From Coprinopsis marcescibilis (lineage: Eukaryota > Basidiomycota > Agaricomycetes > Agaricales > Psathyrellaceae): 64,000 nucleotides of DNA. The position numbers and the translations under genes are program-made. This document shows, piece after piece, positions 60,679-64,000 of the stretch (position 1 is its first letter; the number at the start of each line of letters is the position of its first letter). Location: contig ML210172.1 of assembly GCA_004369085.1 (NCBI GenBank), positions 124,001 to 188,000 on the forward strand, read 5' to 3'. The notes below the pieces were generated by a model. The model searched no databases and was not told where the DNA came from. It worked only from the letters and a program-made list of their open reading frames with translations.

Positions 60679-62160
60679 CTAGGTTGGTACCTGTCGCCTT
60701 CGAGGGTTGTAATCGGCCTTTCTTCTGCCATTGATCGAAAGCATGCGGACGTAGCATGGGAGTTTCGCCTGGAGAAGTTCATATCTGGTGTTGTTAATAA
60801 GTTCATCTACGACCTCTTCCCGATGTCCTCGCCGCAAGAACAAGACTCGAACAGCCCCCAGGAATTCCTTGATATGAATATCATCAGCTCAACGGAAAGT
60901 CACGCCATTTACATAGCTGCTTACCAGGATGTCGTCCCTCACGGCCCCTCCAATTTTGTAATTGAATGGGTCCCTGTCCTTGTCCATCCAGGGTGACACG
61001 GGGAACCAATACTCCCGATACTGGACCTCTTCGAATCCTGGGTGTTCTGAGAGCCAGTCATAGATCTTGTGTATCGCGGCTGTACTGCTCCCTAAAGCAG
61101 TTGCTGCCTCAGATGCAAAAGTTAGGAACCTTGCATACCATGGTGGGCCTAGCTCATGAGGAGAAACTACGATCTTCTGGTAGTTTATGTCGTAGACGCA
61201 GTAGTCGGTTTCACAAATGTCCAGAACTCCTCTCGGTCGAAGGACTCTGCTCATCTCGTCGATAAGTGCCCTATAGTCTTTAATCTGAGATCGAATGTCA
61301 GCAACCTGATAGCTGTTAAAAATAAAAATCACATACTCCCGACACAATGAAGCGACCATGGGCGATGTCAAAACGGTCGTAGAAATGCTCCATCCCGTAA
61401 TTGAGGTCGTCTACCTCACTCCTGCATCGCAAGACGGGGGGTTAACCGTAATTCTACTGAAATCTGAAATAGACAGATATACCCACCAGCAATTGTCTGG
61501 AATACTGGAATTTCTATAGGAAACCTGATTAGAATGTCCCGTTAGACGTACATTGTAGGGGCACACGTACTCTTGTAGTGTTGGTACGAGGTCTACGCCT
61601 ACGGCTTCGGATTCGGGAAAGTCCCGTGCAAAATCGATGATCCTTGGCAAGACATGAATTAGCGATTCCGAGGTACAGACCCGTTCGAGCGCACCATGAT
61701 CCACTACCGCAACCAAGGTCGAGGCAGGCCTTGGGTTTTCCATCAACGAGCGCGGATGTCATGACCTCGTAAATTGGAGGGCTGTATTTTTCGCCAGTGG
61801 CCTCGATCAAGAATAAGTGTTGCTTGTCTGAACGACGAACGGTCAAATCAGATAAAACTCGATTGAAATCGACAAAAGAAATGACTAACGCAGTCTGTCA
61901 ATCTCCTCTTCGTCGGCGGGGTATGAGTAGACATCCGAAGAGCTGTTCATTGTCCTTCCGTGTGCATGTCTGTAAGAACGGCGTTTCACTGAGCTGCTGA
62001 TCGACAGCAGAGACGACGGGGAGCCAGATCGCATAGATACCGAGTCGCCCTCTGACTCGAGCTCTGAATTGGCAGACCTTGGGCTGGGCGGTGCGGTCGA
62101 CGCGTCGGAAAATGACATTCCTACATCGGAATCGTTGTCGCTATAATCGCTGTAGTCCAT
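60679..62160 (-). CDS. SAM-dependent methyltransferase, copy 1
   Basis: Class I methyltransferase of a fungal family related in layout to LaeA/Tam-type proteins. The N-terminus is Ser/Asp-rich and disordered (MDYSDYSDNDSDVG). It is followed by KQHLFLIEATGEKYSPPIY and motif I ACLDLGCGSGSWIIDFARDF, with the tryptophan codon split by an intron. VGVDLVPTLQEYV is motif II. Later blocks are IKDYRALIDEMSRVLRPRG, LDICETDYCVYDI and LGPPWYARFLTF. The last exon, after an intron ending at ATATCAAG, gives EFLGAVRVLFLRRGHREEVV and DELINNTRYELLQ, aligned with copy 2. The residue pattern supports SAM binding; the methyl acceptor is unknown. A (GA)n tract lies upstream. Confidence 0.8.
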
Positions 62161-62225
62161 GGTGGTCAAGAAATGTGTTTTGGGGGTCTGTCCTAAATGA
62201 AGGCTGGTAAAGGATCAGAGAGAGG

Positions 62226-62257
<32 letters not shown>

Positions 62258-63153
62258 AACCAGGGTTGTGACGTCCAAAATGACTTGCTTACCTTCCCAA
62301 GCTCAACGCCGTCCCGAGAATGAGCTTCTAGTCTTTCCCGGCGCTCCAACTGACGAAGTCGTGGTGCTTTTCAGGGTTTGAAGCAGCACGAGGGCCAGTC
62401 TAAGGCCGCAGCTGGGAGGGTACTTCCGTTATCACTCACTCTGTCCGTGATGCCACCCTCCAAATTTGCCAACACGGGTTTGGACTGCTCGACCGCCGAC
62501 AAGGCGAGCGGAAAGGCACAGTATCCTCCTCGGCGTCAATTCCTGAGTAAGTCTTACCGCCGGTCGGTGCCTGGGAGCCCACTCGAAACGTTCACGGTGT
62601 AGATTCTGAGGCGCCAGAGGCAGGGTTGACCCGTCAGGATAAGGACAACGACGATAGGGTGCACCTTACACCAGTTACTTTTGGAACAATTTTGGATTGC
62701 ATTGTATTGAGTGGCGTTGAGCCGGAGATAAGTGAGAGCCAAAATTGTCTCAACGGATCCAAATTGAGTCCCCATCAGGCCTTGGGGTCCGAAGACGAAG
62801 CGAATCTGGGCAAATGTCCTAGAATACACCTGCATGATCAGTATAGTTAGTTGCGTATGCGTTAGACCTGACTTGCATTACTCGTAAAACATATGCGATT
62901 CATGTTCCACTTGGAAGCGTTGTTTGGATGCGCCATCACTAATCATTCAATAATCATTGCGTGTGTGTTTCAAATTCCCGCCATTTAGGTATAAGTAAAA
63001 TCAGGCCTCAAGGTGTATTGATAAGTTATAAAGTCTATGTAAGTGATACGAGGACGAGAGTTTGAACAGGCGAAACAGGCAAGCGTGCATGATGTCGCTG
63101 GAAATCCGAAGCGATGTTGGAACACTGTCTTTCAGATTGTGGATTTCAACAGG
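62161..63153. other. Intergenic region between the two methyltransferase genes
   Basis: About 1 kb with a GA microsatellite near the left end (listed). No coding gene is supported. It holds the promoter of copy 1 and the 3' side of copy 2. Confidence 0.5.
62226..62250 (+). repeat. (GA)n microsatellite
   Basis: About 12 uninterrupted GA units within a longer GA-rich stretch. On the minus strand it is a (CT)n tract in the likely 5' UTR or promoter of the methyltransferase at 60679-62160. Confidence 0.85.
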
Positions 63154-64000
63154 TCATCGCGCATAGTACGACGGCAGCGGTTCGAGTTCCGCGTCTGCCC
63201 GTACTGCGTGAACACATTGCAACCTTGTATACTGAGTCACCTCTGATTCATAGATCTCTCGCGTCGCGTTATGTTCCAACTCGTCCACTTGCTGTTCAGA
63301 GAGACCACTTTTCAGTAATAACGGCCTCCCAGCCCTAAGAAACACCTTGGAGAAATCCGGACAGATAAAGTAAATAGATGTTCTCTTCATGGCAGGAGAC
63401 GACATACCAAGATGTCATCGCGAAGGCGAGCATACGCGGGCCCTAAGGGATCGTCTAAATGACTAACCGTGTTACCCTCCAGGACAGGCAGCCAACAGTC
63501 TTCATAGACGACATTTTCGAATGCGGGATGGGAGCTAACCCATTTTCTCATATGTGTGGCAGCATCTACATCTCCTCGTTGGGCTCGCATAGCTCTGTTG
63601 AGGAAGTGCATCCACCTCGCCCACCACGGCGGACCTATCTCGTCGGTCAATTCTATACGTTGTTTGTTGGCGTTGTAGATGTGAAAGTCACATTCTTGAA
63701 GTTCCACTAGGCCACCAGCTACGAGGCACCGGGCAATGTCCTCGATCAAGAGTTGATAGTCCCGTATCTAGATTCAGATATCAGGACAGGTGAAAGCACT
63801 CCAGTTTCTGGTCGCGTACCCCAGAGGATAATAATCGTGCATGGACAACATGGCATCGATTAGAATAGCGAGATAGTCCAAGGTTGATGTCAAATCTCTC
63901 GCTTCTGTCCAGGAATCAATGAGGGACTTTTGAAGCACAGGAAGAACGCGAACCTAACGTTTGGTGGTAGGTGCCTCACACTAAAGCGCGTTCAGTACTA
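63154..64000 (-). CDS. SAM-dependent methyltransferase, copy 2, 5' end outside window
   Basis: Paralogue of the previous gene on the same strand, cut at the right window edge. Visible exons give FDINLGLSRYSNRCHVVHAR then LLSSG, across an intron IRDYQLLIEDIARCLVAGG, LVELQECDFHIYNANKQR, LGPP-type GPPWWARWMHFLNRAM, and LRDDIL joined to VFLRAGRPLLLKSGLSEQQV and DELEHNATREIY. The final exon matches copy 1 in layout (LFLRRGHREEVVDEL). Motif I is not in the window. Substrate unknown. The two genes look like an old tandem duplicate. Confidence 0.78.

Noticed and set aside
60613..60996. 127-codon plus-strand frame
   Set aside because: Antisense to the last exon of methyltransferase copy 1, which aligns with copy 2.

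Overview
This is a stretch of nuclear genome from a filamentous basidiomycete, most likely an agaricomycete (mushroom-forming fungus). Genes are dense and sit on both strands. They are split by many 45-65 nt GT-AG introns, and the proteins are eukaryotic housekeeping families mixed with mushroom-type F-box and secreted proteins. There is no sign of operons, plasmid, phage, CRISPR, rRNA or tRNA. All gene models were spliced by eye from conserved protein motifs and splice signals. Where exon lengths were summed, the total was divisible by three.

Layout. 1-3480: THO complex subunit THOC1/Hpr1 (cut by the window edge) and UDP-glucose 4-epimerase. 3826-5825: a DUF4246 protein on the minus strand. 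6900-8640: a small secreted protein with alternating acidic and strongly basic blocks, followed by a decayed relative. 8951-13511: a Pin1/Ess1 prolyl isomerase, then on the minus strand Wss1 (DNA-protein crosslink protease), a ricin-B-like beta-trefoil protein and an RRM-like protein. 13919-19050: translation elongation factor 2 and a FAD monooxygenase that ends in the peroxisomal signal SKL. 20851-22950: two tandem GNAT acetyltransferases. 23058-24245: the osmosensor Sho1. 24712-26816: RNF10-type RING protein. 27044-28774: WBP11-like splicing factor. 29083-34424: an F-box protein, a PhzF-like protein, a kinase-like protein and a second F-box protein. 34425-36816 is gene-poor, with one small Q/N-rich protein. 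36817-41188: a large CSC1/DUF221-like membrane protein. 41676-48230: Sly1, a GHITM/BAX-inhibitor protein and TBL1. 48559-53396: a DCAF11/LEC14B WD40 protein, an unrecognised protein and a Ser/Pro-rich protein. 53901-60351: a homeodomain-like factor and the Ski2 helicase, divergently arranged. 60679-64000: two related SAM methyltransferases, the second leaving the window.

The genes do not form one pathway. Several are eukaryotic core-machinery partners (THO mRNA export, WBP11 splicing, Ski2 exosome cofactor, EF-2, Sly1 ER-Golgi fusion), which says the window is a normal euchromatic arm. The parts least explained by known families are the secreted charge-block protein at 6900-7660 with its decayed neighbour, the unrecognised gene at 51419-52222, and the homeodomain-like factor next to SKI2. 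Several small gene-structure curiosities also stand out: a 6-nt microexon, a GC-AG intron and a coding exon consisting of ATG alone.
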